A DNA stretch of 64,000 bases. Origin: Odontesthes bonariensis. Lineage: Eukaryota > Chordata > Actinopteri > Atheriniformes > Atherinopsidae. Shown in pieces: positions 1 to 10,055 of the stretch. Position numbers and translations under genes: made by a program. The notes beneath the pieces are model-generated. The model was not told the origin of the DNA. It saw only the letters and a program-made list of their open reading frames with translations, and did not search any database. The DNA lies in assembly GCF_027942865.1 (NCBI RefSeq), contig NC_134516.1, positions 25,689,322-25,753,321 on the forward strand. The letters run 5' to 3'. Position 1 is the first letter of the stretch; every line of letters starts with the position of its first letter.

Positions 1-1150
1 CTAGCAGTGGCTTAGCCTACGGTAGCCTAATTAGAGCAGAAATTGTAGTCACTACATCAGGACTACCTAAAATATTATTTTTGCTTACAAAACGTATAAG
101 TTCCCAACTTATTTTGCAATGTGGGCACGTATTTGCAGTGCTAACATTAGTGAGTATGGCTGCTGGCATCTCCAGTCTCTACACCAAGTAACTTTCTCAA
201 TGTCGCCTTGCATTGTACAACAGTAACACTGCCAAAGTATTTCCCATAGTACACATTGCCAACGTGTTATGAAAAACAACTGTAATAAACGCCGGTGGGT
301 AATGGACTTTTTACCCCCACAAACACTGTCCTGTTTGGCAAATGATTCTCCACCCAGTGTTGACATAAGGGGAGCGATTTATAACCAAGTTTTCTAGACA
401 AAAAGGTTTACATGCTATAATATACAAAAAAAAAAAAACTTCCTCATCATATCCTGACCAGGTGCTGGATCCAAAGTGTAACTACACGAAGTGAAACTTA
501 TGCTACAGATTTCTGTGTACACCTTTTTAGTAGCCTGTCTTCACTGGGAACAGCCAGCTGTTTGTTGCCCATGTAGTTATACAGTAGCCTATGGCATGCA
601 AAAAAACATGATAGTATTCTGACCAGCATGTAATTATTCTCCATGCTCACCTGTTAACTCATTTACTTGCCACTAAAGATGTTTCATTGTTATATTTGCC
701 GGCATTACCTGAAAACAGAATATCATTACACTGCCTTTTTTTTTTTTTTTAATAATAGGTGTCAATGTGGAATTTGCGAGATAATGCCCACAGAAAGGGA
801 GAATAGATGCTGCATGGAGATCCCTCAGGTAACACTGTAAACATTTGGATCTACCTGTTCCTGAAATGACACTTACCATGTCTAGTTCTAATCTTTATTA
901 GGTCACAGCACTACAGGAGAAGTGGCGGCAGAGCCAGCATGTATGCTGGATCATCCAGGGTTTGAGCCGGTCTGTCTCAATGTATATTCGCTACAAACCG
1001 CTGGGCGAGTCTACAGGCACCATTTTGGCAGTTTACGCCTGAGAAGAACGCATCGGTAAGCGCTGTAAAATAATTACTCATAGCCACATACATAGAGTTT
1101 ACAGTATACCCACCCAATAGAGCCTGAGAATTCCACTAGGCAGACGGTAT
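1..1150. other. No recognisable gene; AT-rich flank
   Basis: I see no conserved coding sequence, RNA gene or clear element end here. There are short A or T runs near 428 and 740. The decayed THAP gene to the right ends near 1185-1492, so part of this stretch may be its 3' flank, but nothing in the sequence proves that. Confidence 0.4.
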
Positions 1151-1184
1151 GAAGAGTGTTTGTAGATTTATTTACAAGACATTA

Positions 1185-3621
1185 TTAAAACACAATCAAG
1201 AATAATCCATAGGAATATGTAAATATGTACAACATAGCAATAACAGAAGAACAACAACATTCTCTGCAAGTGTCATTTTTTCTATCTGTTCTTCCAGGCG
1301 CTTCAGGTATTTGGCCTACAGCGCAGTTCGTGGCGTGGTGCTGGGGCTTTTTGGGTCGCCGGATCAGAGTGGTCATTCCTGCCTGTGTGGTCCTGCGTAT
1401 CCGTGCCGAGTACCCCGATGATGAAGGACACTGCACCGGGTTTAGACTGCCTCGCATGTGAAAAATTAGGTCCATCAGGACATCCACATACCCTTTCACA
1501 CAGAACATTCATACACACTGTATACGCACAACATTTGTATATTTCAGTTAGTCATTTGTACATTTCAATGTTTATTTATATATTTATATTTGTTCTATAT
1601 ATTTATGTTTGTTTAGATTTATATTTCTCACATTTTTTGTATTCCTATTTGTTGGAATTAACCTCAGTAAATTTGATACAGGCAAAAGTAGTTGTACTTG
1701 AATTCTTGAACTTTTGAGGTCTTACCAAAGGTTGGCTTAGTCTTTTGACGTTTGACTGCACTCCCCCTTCTTGGATTTGGGAAAGGAGATTTTGAAGAGA
1801 GGTACACCGTCTGCTGTCTGGGCCTGTGGTCGGTTCGCATTTTCATTAAAGTGGATCCCCGCCAAGTACAGTCTGAAAGTACAAGAAACAATGTGTAAAC
1901 GGTGTTTCTCACAGAATTTTCATTTGTCATGGTGGTGGGGGTTAGCTGATAGAGACACATCATCATCATGGGAGAGCATATGAAAAGCTCTTTTCCAAAA
2001 TGCTATAAAAGCTGTTCTCATTACTTTTTTTAAATCTGATTTCAAGCATCAGGAAAAGTGATATTAGCTGAGATTTACATAACATGTTGAAACATTTAAA
2101 TGCTGCTTTTAATGGTAGTAACAAATAAAACAATATTTTTTAAAGTAGGTATAAAGCATTTTGGAAAAAGCTTTTCATATCTTGTGAAGTTTCATAGGAA
2201 CTATGATCTGAAAACCCCCTAAAAGTATACATTTTTTGGTAAATCAAATATAAATTACATTCACAAGACAATCTTTTCAGGGGACCTGGTCTAGGTGTTT
2301 CGTGCCTTATAGTGCTGGAAAAACCCGGCTCAATTATGACATTTCAGACAACAAAAACTTTCAACAACTACAAGGTAAAACATCTCACCTGCAAAGCATT
2401 CCAATATAGAGAAAGACAACATTCTTCGGTGTGGCTGCAGTCCTATTTACAGACAATGGGGTCAGTCTGGCAGGCAGCATCCCTGGTCCGGGATGTCTGG
2501 ACGTGAGCACTTGATGTGCTGGCCAGTGAAGAGTGAACCTGATGCAGACAGAGAGCACACATCTCATGGTTCGAAAGCCGAGCATTACACTTGTGATAAA
2601 CTGACGAGTCACGACAGATTTGAAGTCAAAACTGTGTTTGAATTGACAGATACATAATGATGTATGTTCGAGGGTAGTCAGCAAACGTTTGCTAAACACC
2701 CTTCACCTAGCCACAACACCCGATCGCGTATCCCACACGAAAGACGCAGAAACAACTCGACGTAAAAAAAAATAAATAAATAAAAATAAAAGGTCACCAA
2801 ACCGCAACAAATGCTTACAAAATATAAAGTCACCAATCGAAAGAAAGGCTTACAAAATATGAATTGTTATCGTCGGGCGTCATTTTCCGTGTCACAGACG
2901 TATCTAGCCACAGAACAGAACTAGACTTGCTTACCTAAGTATTCATGCTGTATGTAGTCCCCTACACGTAAGATACATGGTCAAAAGACAAATGTCTTGT
3001 TTTACAACCAATTTTCCAAATCTAACCAGTTTAACAGAGTATTGGTTTTGTAGCGCAGTGTAGGTTTCATGGATAAATACCTCCACAGCTAATGTTGGCT
3101 AGTTAGCTGTCACCCATAAAGTGCTAGCGGCTAGCAAATAATTATGACTTACTTGATCGGTGTGGGTAGCTGATGGACCGGCAAGGATTGGCACTGATCC
3201 AGGCTTCAACTTCAGGTGTAGGGCAAAACCTGCCCTGTACTGTCCCAAGTTGTAAAAGCATTCCTCTGAAATGTGTCGCGCAAACACTGACGCTCTTTGG
3301 AACATGCATGGGCACCTGTCCCTCGTAAATGAAATTAAGCCATTCCGTTTTCAAAGGGACAGAGGATGGAAGCGGAAACATATTCTTCTCTTCATCTTCA
3401 CATCCTGGCACAGTACATTTCGCATGGTAACGTCGTTTGGAAGCCATTGCTGTATCTTCTGTGACTGTCTTCAGTCGTGGCGAGTCTTCTTCTTTGGCGA
3501 GTCTCAGTCTACTCCACATGAGTTGGGCGGGTAAGGTAATGCAGGTGTGGGTGGAGACAGAGGGCGTGGCGGAGAGAGGGGGTGGGAAATTTTGATGAGC
3601 TCTATCCTGGTATGACGTCAT
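1185..3621 (-). pseudogene. Decayed spliced THAP zinc-finger gene of transposase-like type
   Basis: Exon 1 (ATG at 3447, donor at 3153) starts MASKRRYHAKC and has THAP finger landmarks: C-x4-C near the start, then a W, then a VCATHF C-x2-H motif. After that motif the family sequence continues in another frame (SEECFYNLGQYRAGF), so one frameshift lies near 3270. Exon 2 (about 2590-2389) holds a CQTDP segment joined directly to TPKNVVFLYIGMLCR. In relatives known to me these are separated by several hundred residues of transposase-like core, so the core looks deleted. Exon 3 (1872-1726, LYLAGIHFNENANRPQAQT) and exon 4 (from 1492, YVDVLMDLIF) have canonical GT and AG ends, and exon 3 carries a further frameshift near its KKGEC. 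Family naming is from memory: THAP proteins of the P or Kolobok transposase group, common in fish. A functional product is unlikely. Confidence 0.75.
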
Positions 3622-3627
3622 ACCAGG
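3606..3627. promoter_or_regulatory. Perfect 22-bp palindrome centred on a CRE core
   Basis: The palindrome is perfect over 22 bases and its centre is TGACGTCA, the full ATF/CREB consensus. It lies about 160 bp upstream of the best THAP start codon at 3447, on the promoter side. A regulatory role is inferred from position and motif only. Confidence 0.45.
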
Positions 3628-3780
3628 AGCCTTGAGTCAACGAGACACTTGGAGGCGCTCTATTCAAAACATGGAGGAAATGCTGTACTGCTCAGTGAAT
3701 ACATTTCGCAATTTCTACTCATTGGGTTGACTTAAGGAGGCTAGAGGAACTCATTTTAAGGCTAAAAAACCTCTGAGAGT

Positions 3781-3807
3781 GAAATTTTCATGCCATGGGA
3801 CCTTTAA
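3781..3807 (-). repeat. Likely terminus of a TTAA-target DNA element
   Basis: Read on the minus strand, the sequence starts TTAA then AGGTCCCATGGCATG, which I recognise as the end of a widespread fish DNA repeat. It sits just upstream of the THAP gene, so it may be the 5' end of the element that carried that gene. The partner end was not found between 1 and 1200; it may be lost or lie outside the window. Confidence 0.4.
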
Positions 3808-3809
3808 CA

Positions 3810-4697
3810 AATTTGAGTCTTATCATTCACAAGTATTACCTCACATTGAAAACGGAAAGGGCGAAGCTGATGACATGTCCTTCTACAAATCCCGTAGTTT
3901 TAAAATGGCGGAGCGACATGGAGACATTCATTGTCCGTGAAATATTACACATTATAGCTTTAATGTAGTAAAATGATTTAAGTTGATGGTGTTCCACTGA
4001 CTCAGGTGAGATTTATGGGATATTGCACACAGTGGGTGTCGGTCTACAGAGTTATTATTAAAAAAAATTTTTCTGAATTTGATCAAAAAGCTACAAATAT
4101 TTTGAACTGTGACCTTAGTGGGTCTTTAAAGAAGCATTTTAAAGTTCACAGGGATTTAAATAATAACCACAGTAATGAGTTTAAGGCGAGACACTACAGG
4201 TGAATAGGGTAATATTTTAAAATAATAGATATCGCCATGAAACTTCCTCAGTTGATTACTTATACAAGTATGAAAAAAAAATGTATTACAAGTTTTAGAA
4301 ATTTGTATGTTTAATTATGCAAATTAGGCATGATCTCATTAAATATATGTGCACATTTGCATATACAGTATTTCCGGAAGATAGATCTGAACATATGATA
4401 AAACCAGGTGCAAAATTCTTTTTTCATTTTGTTTACACACAAAATGAAAAAAAAATTAGAGGGATTTCAAATATACTGTCCATAGTCCATAGTCAAAAAC
4501 ATCGATTTTTGCCTTTTTTTTTTATTATGTCACATAAATCAGGCCAGGAATTATTTATCAACAAATCCTTCTGTTAATATCTTCAGAATACTGCTATGTG
4601 TATCACTGGAAAGTTTGGTGTTAGTAGGTGCTCCATAGGCTGAGATATTGATACTGGAAAAATACAAAAAACTGATTTTGAGAAAACGACATTTAAA
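3810..4697. other. No gene seen; AT-rich spacer
   Basis: There is no protein similarity I recognise and no terminal repeats. The next clear landmark is the 8-bp target duplication of the outer hAT element at 4698-4705. Confidence 0.4.
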
Positions 4698-5934
4698 GAT
4701 TTAAATAGGGCTGGGCGATTTTGAGAAAAACAATAATCTCGATTAGTGTTTGCTGTATCTCGATATACGATATATATCTCGATATCTATGCAGGAAAAAA
4801 TAATTTAAAAAAATAAATCGCACCAAATTCAGCAAAGTTTTTTTTTATTGAAATACAAACAGGTAGGCAGCCAAGTGCCTAGAAGTAGGTACTAGTAACA
4901 AAGTGCGTGTGCACCATTTTTAACATTATCAGACCAAGGAAGAAATATATTGCCTTATTGTTAATTCAAACATAAAATCTGAGGATAGACAGTTATATAG
5001 TGGAGCGCAGTGTTTCCCACAGATGTGAAGGCAATGTGTGGTGGTGGGCCACGGGGGAACCTGGATAATTTCTCCATCAAGGAAAATGATGGGGGACGTA
5101 AGGATGTGTGACACCTGTGTCACGGTGGGTGACACAGGTGCGGCCTATCTGCAGATTATTTTCACATCTTCATCATTGTAAACAAATTAATAACATAGCT
5201 AAATCAGGGTACCCGCAGGTTATTAAAAGTATTAAAAAGGCATTAAATTTAGTTGTCCAGCATTAAACGTCTTAAAAGTATTAAATTAGCTGTTGAAAGT
5301 CTGGAATTTTCAAAAAACATCCGTGTGCAACCTAAATTATGACGAAGTTTTTTTTTTCATAATGAAGATGACGCACAGAACGTCAATACCCATAGACGTA
5401 CAAACCTAGAGTGCCGTGGCGCCGTCATTTAGAACGAGGAGTGTAGCATGGGAAAGCTTCTGCCTCGCTAGCTAACGTAACGAGTTGACATCGGGCAGCA
5501 AGCGCGCGAATCATGGCTGGAAAAAGGAAGTCATGGAGGAGCATGTGTCCGAGGATGGGTGCTGGAGAGCGGATTGAATGCGTGTGTGACCGCTGGAAGC
5601 TCCAGACTGGTTCTTGTAAGATGGGAGGCCGGTGTTCAGTCAATTTCTCCTACTTGTCGAGAATTGCTACTTTGTGGTTTTGCGCATGCGCCAAGCCGAT
5701 TTTCTAAGTTTCGTTTTCACGCCAAGTAGCACAAATCGACAGAACACCGGCACGGAGGAGCATAGATCCGAGCAGGGGGAGAGGCGTCTGGCTGCAGACC
5801 TGCACTGTCAGGATCCATGACCTGCACTGTCAGGACCCTTAGTTGGAGACATGCATTGTGACGTCACCTGCACTGTGAGGACCCGAAGCACACAAGCGAG
5901 GAGCACGTATTTTTTGTTCCACATTTGAACTGTG

Positions 5935-7230
5935 GAGACGATGAGGTGAGTAAAAGTCGAGTGAAAACAACTTTCTTTCATCCGAAGAAACAGAAACACT
6001 CTTTATTCACTGGAACGTTACGTTGCACACCATATCTAAAGTTATATTAATTTAAAAGAATCAGGTTTTTTTTTAAACTTTTGGCTAGTCTTCAGCGTTG
6101 TTATCATATTGATAGTGCTCACTTAAATGTGCCATTTTTCGTATCGATAATGCTGACTTGTTTAATTTTGTTTGACTTATTACGACATTATTTGTCTCTT
6201 ACAGATGCAATTTCAATAACTATATACTGTAAAGTTTTATTAATTTTAAAGAATCAGGTTTCTTTACTTTTGGCTAGTCTTTAGCGTTGTTATCGTATCG
6301 ATAGTGCTCACTTTAATGCGCCATTTATATATATATATATATATATATATAATTTAGTTTTACTTATTACGACATTATTTGTCTCTTACAGATGCATTTT
6401 TCAATAACAACCGCCGGCACTACGCCCAAAATCGAACGCTGCACGTCATGTTGCAAACTGTTTCACTGCCCTCTGTGCCTACAATTTAAACCAGCAAAAT
6501 TGTCCAAGCTGCAGAGCCACTTAGAGGCACATACAAAAGGTGGCATTTTATTTAAAGGTAAGCATAATGTATTTGTCTGTTTGTTTGTACTCATAAGTAT
6601 TAGCCAACGCTACTAACTTCTGGCAGGTTGTGGTTTGGTTTGTAAAAGGGTAAAAGGAAAATGAAGGGAATGTAGGTTGCAGTGAAGAACATCTGACACC
6701 TCACTTTCTGTCTTTTAGAAACCTATCCCAGTCACTAAATCCCGGCAACTGGACAGAGAAAACTGGACTACAAATTCAGGTAAGAGTATAAAGTATGTAT
6801 AATGCATGTTTTTTTTAATTAATAGTTGAGTACTCAGGAAGAAGAGCAGCAGGCAGAGGTCTCCAAGAGAGCCAGACTTGCTGATGTGGACACACCAGTG
6901 GAAGACGTAAGCTTTTGCACAGTATCTATTGGTCAGATACTGTTGGTGTGGCAGCTATACTACAGACATCTTTCTTTCTGTCTTTTCCATAGGACTCGGT
7001 TGAAGATCGCATTCTTCAAAATTGGCTGAGGCCAACAAACCACTGTTGTCTGCCAGAGTGGACCTGCCTGGCGTTCTGGGCATCGGGGAAGAGGAACAGG
7101 CAGAGGCTGCTCTACAGTATGGGAGGTTGTGGAACGAAGAACTGGACGAGGATGAAAGAGAAGCGATCCTGGAGCCTTTCAAAATGATATTTCACAATAT
7201 TAACGACATGTTGATATTTTGTGAACAGGT
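5935..7230 (+). pseudogene. Multi-exon zinc-finger gene fragment inside the 5779 element
   Basis: Splice signals are visible: a donor after GACGATGAG near 5945; an acceptor before ATGCATTTTTC at 6392; a donor near 6556; an exon-like piece 6719-6780; an exon 6829-6909 (STQEEEQQAEVSKRARLADV); and an exon 6993-7229 rich in acidic residues. The 6392 exon encodes TTPKIERCTSC followed by HCPLC-x(n)-HLEAH, a C2H2-like finger. Reading phases do not connect cleanly across the exons, and the last exon changes frame internally, so no continuous product is predicted. The same first donor and finger exon occur in the copy at 33672-37335. I do not recognise the source gene. Confidence 0.55.
6030..6400 (+). 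repeat. Tandem duplication including a splice acceptor
   Basis: Two direct copies of about 180 bp lie at roughly 6036-6206 and 6225-6395. Each runs from AATTTTAAAGAATCAGG-type sequence through CTTTTGGCTAGTCTT to TTGTCTCTTACAGATGCA. The acceptor and the ATG just after it are therefore present twice; only the second is followed by the zinc-finger frame. An AT microsatellite (about 6327-6350) has grown inside the second copy. Confidence 0.7.
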
Positions 7231-7420
7231 AGTCGACAAAAACAAAGATTTTTTTGTCATATTGTGAATGTTTGACTGAATAAACACTACAGAACATTTG
7301 ATCATGTTGTGACTTGGTGTGCTTTTTATGTTTTCTCATTGATCCCTTAATAATTTGACTTGGATTATACTGTAGATATCAAGAGTTAGGGTACTATTTA
7401 GTGGTACTAAGGTGTTCCAG

Positions 7421-7424
<4 letters not shown>

Positions 7425-7457
<33 letters not shown>

Positions 7458-7480
7458 TACTTTTTCTCTCTCTCTCTCTG
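7425..7480 (+). repeat. CT microsatellite
   Basis: An interrupted run of CT dinucleotides. No gene overlaps it. Confidence 0.9.
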
Positions 7481-7648
7481 CCCCATTTTCTTGTATGCTT
7501 ATGTGTTTGTCTACTGTCTAGTGTCATTTGTGTATATTTGTGGGAAAAAAAAAAAAGTTTATATGGTGGTATGTTGAAATATAATGGAAAATAACTAGTC
7601 GTGTATGGGCATACACTGTGAACTGGAGGAAGAGAAAGAAGAAAGGGG

Positions 7649-7692
<44 letters not shown>
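7649..7692. repeat. AT microsatellite
   Basis: An uninterrupted AT run of about 44 bp inside the level-4 element. Confidence 0.95.
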
Positions 7693-7694
<2 letters not shown>

Positions 7695-8490
7695 ATGATG
7701 ATGAAATTGTATATGTTGTACAAGTCTACCAATAAACAAAGTAACAAAAAAAAGAACATAATTGGCATAGACAGAACCAAACATGAAATTTATGGTGGTT
7801 AAGGATAAAAATACAGAATAATACAACAGAAAAACTAATACAACAGAAAAACTAATTGAAACAAATATATATATAAAGACCAGTGCGATAAAGTCAAAAT
7901 GAAATGATAATGAAATAGCAGTGACTTACTCTATAGTACACAATACAATGTACAGTATAGGCCTATGGCATCTTGTGAGATGTTGGCTTATGAATATGAG
8001 CCTAAGAGAAAATGTGTGCAGTGACCAAACAAAAGTTTACAATATAAATAAAAACAATAGACCGGGAATTGATAGATTTTATGTCGTACTGTTAACTAAT
8101 TAATTCATTTGTTAGGACCTCTTGAAAAATATAGCGTTTAAAATTGTTTAAAAATACGTGCTTCCGATACACACGCTTTTATTTTGAAAGGCTTCGAATC
8201 AACTTCCGGTCCTCAACTTCCGGTCCTCACAGTGCACTTCCGGTCCTCACAGTGCAGGTCTCCAACATGGTCCTGACAGTGCAGGTCTGTGCAGCCAGAC
8301 TCTCTTGAGCAGGGGTGCTGAAAGGCGGATTGAATTCAAACTTTATTTTCAGACTTGTAAAAAAAAAAAAAGCACCAGCGGCACAGCAGAGAATAAGTTA
8401 CGTACTGTATTTGAGTTAGCCTACAGTATGTCTGCGCACTGCACAGTACTGTAATTAAACTTGCATGATAATAAAATTCAGTAAATGCTG

Positions 8491-8581
8491 AAGCTATCCG
8501 TTTAAACGGATAGCTTTTTTGGAAACGTTTTTCTATGAGAAAAATTAAATGAATTCATTTCATTTTTCTCATAGAAAAACG
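8491..8581. repeat. Two adjacent palindromes
   Basis: 8491-8516 is a perfect 26-bp palindrome centred on GTTTAAAC. 8526-8581 is a near-perfect inverted repeat with 20-base arms (CGTTTTTCTATGAGAAAAAT and its complement) around a short centre that is itself almost palindromic (AATGAATTCATT). Both would form hairpins in single-stranded DNA. Confidence 0.85.
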
Positions 8582-8636
8582 ATACAAATGTCATTTAGTT
8601 GATATTCTGCATAAAAAAATAAGTGAAATACCTGTA

Positions 8637-8731
8637 ATACAGTACAAATTCGGTTTTAGTAATCAACCGCTTATAGTGTTCAAATTGGCTCTGGACCAAC
8701 GTGATCACTATAAGCGGTTTCCACTGTATTA
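8637..8731. mobile_element. Short MITE with pogo/Tigger-like ends
   Basis: An inverted repeat joins AACCGCTTATAGTG (about 8664-8677) and CACTATAAGCGGTT (about 8706-8719), with outer CAGT...ACTG ends and flanking TA. The right end resembles pogo-group termini known to me. It sits directly before the hAT transposase fragment, so it probably interrupted that gene. Confidence 0.5.
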
Positions 8732-8732
8732 C

Positions 8733-8898
8733 AAAATTTGGTCTTGCACCGTTTATTACTCAAGAAATGACGAAAGAAGTCAATGGCGCAGATGCCTTCA
8801 TCGTTATGTTCGACGAAAGCCTTAACAAGACCACCAAGTCCAAACAGTTGGACTTGCATGTAAGGTACTGGATCGGCGATTTTATAATGCAACTTTAA
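8733..8898 (+). pseudogene. hAT transposase fragment
   Basis: About 50 residues (from FGLAPFITQEM through VMFDESLNK to LDLHVRYW) match the N-terminal catalytic region of a fish hAT transposase family; FDESLN contains the first acidic residue of the RNase H-like core. The frame ends at 8896 and the rest of the gene is missing. It is the only trace of transposase for the element at 5205-9133. Confidence 0.6.
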
Positions 8899-9133
8899 AT
8901 GTGTTTTTAATTGTATTTTCCATAAATGTACATTCTTTTGCCAAACAGAGACGTAATCTCTTAAGAGGTAAAATGGGTTAAATGTGATAAAACTTAAGTG
9001 TTTTCTTTATTGAATGTCGTTCAATATTATTTAAATAATGGGTGCGATAGAAGTATTAAATTTTACTTGAAAAGGCATTAAAAAAGGTCTTAAAAGTATT
9101 AAATTTAGGTTTAACAATACTGGGGGGACCCTG

Positions 9134-9827
9134 TAATTACACTGGTCGGACTGTTCAGCTGTTTCAGACTGATACCTCCGGTTCAGGCTGGTCCTCATCA
9201 TCAACACGCACGTCTCTCTTTCAATCGCGGAAAATATTTTTCAATACTCATCTGGATTGAAGCAGCAAACATTCAGTGTAAGAGGTAAAAAAACTACTTT
9301 ATTTGATTCACAGCTGCTAGTGTTATGACCTCGACAACCCAACTACATTTTTATTTTATTTTTTACGACAAACTTGCGACTAGTTAACTTTATAAAGAAG
9401 GCGTAATCGCTTGTTTGCTATGGGTCGGGACGGGACAACATTGTATTCAAAATATAAAATATTTTTATAGGACTTTTTAATGTGTGATTTTATAAAGGTG
9501 CACGTGATACCAACCTTTCGTGAATTTCTCCAGCCGTCTTTCGGTTGAGCCAGAGCTATAGAGCTAATCTAACGCGACGCTGAAGCTAGCAAGCTTCCAG
9601 GGAAGTACGGAGGGGAGGGGCTGTGTGTGTGTGTGTGTAGGCTATGCGAGAGAGACGCGAGGGACAGAGAGACTGAGGGAGAGCAGGGAAAGGAAATGCA
9701 GCTGAACGAATACGAGTATTTTTTTTAAATAGCGTTAAAAAAAATAATAATAACGAAACGCAATATGTGGCGGCCGGTGTTGAATCTGTGGCGCACCGCC
9801 ACAAATTAGTCTATGTGGGAAACACTG
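9134..9827. other. Right arm of the level-2 element, no gene
   Basis: The stretch holds a GT run (9621-9638), a G-rich patch and the CACTG terminus. I see no coding similarity. Confidence 0.5.
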
Positions 9828-10055
9828 GGAGCGGACAGCTCCACAGCACAGAAGGAAAATAAGAGTGACGAAATCTTGTTAATTTAGGTTCTACAGCAGT
9901 GATTCCCAACCTTTTTTCTCCCCCCCCCCCCCCAAAAAAAAAGCTATTAAAGGAAAATCATATATTTCTATTTTTGAACACATTTTATTTAACAAATTTT
10001 TGAACACATTTTATTTCATATCTTACAGTGCATGGCATTAATAGGCCTACATTCA

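Larger units (their letters stand above)
5779..8307 (+). mobile_element. hAT-like element carrying a spliced gene fragment, copy 1 (nest level 4)
   Basis: The right end is the complement of CAAGAGAGTCTGGCTGC; the left end is a degraded version, intact from GTCTGGCTGC inward. Both sides are flanked by agcagggg (5771-5778 and 8308-8315), a perfect 8-bp duplication. A second copy in opposite orientation lies at 33672-37335 with its own perfect duplication, so the ends are firm. No transposase is visible. The interior carries exon-like pieces of a zinc-finger gene, so mobilisation would need a transposase supplied elsewhere. Confidence 0.85.
5205..9133 (+). mobile_element. hAT element with CAGGGT...ACCCTG ends (nest level 3)
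   Basis: The ends read CAGGGTACCCGCAGG on the left and GGGGGGACCCTG on the right. Both have subterminal runs of TATTAAA/CTTAAAAG type, which I know from a common fish hAT family. A clean 8-bp duplication is not visible. A transposase fragment of the same superfamily lies inside (8733-8895) and a possible first exon starts at ATG 5513 (MAGKRK). The interior is interrupted by the element at 5779-8307. A roughly 50-bp stretch is present twice, near 5530-5585 and across the later insertion at 5750-5778 plus 8308-8337. Confidence 0.7.
5008..9827. mobile_element. hAT-like element with CAGTGTTTCCCACA ends (nest level 2)
   Basis: The left end CAGTGTTTCCCACA is matched by TGTGGGAAACACTG at the right end. 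A direct repeat ggagcg flanks both ends (5002-5007 and 9828-9833), shorter than the usual 8 bp. Most of its length is the level-3 element at 5205-9133. Its own sequence is 5008-5204 and 9134-9827, where I see no transposase; a GT microsatellite lies at 9621-9638. Confidence 0.75.

Noticed and set aside
7524-7826. Short proteins around the AT microsatellite
   Set aside because: They are low-complexity IY repeats from the AT run, not genes.
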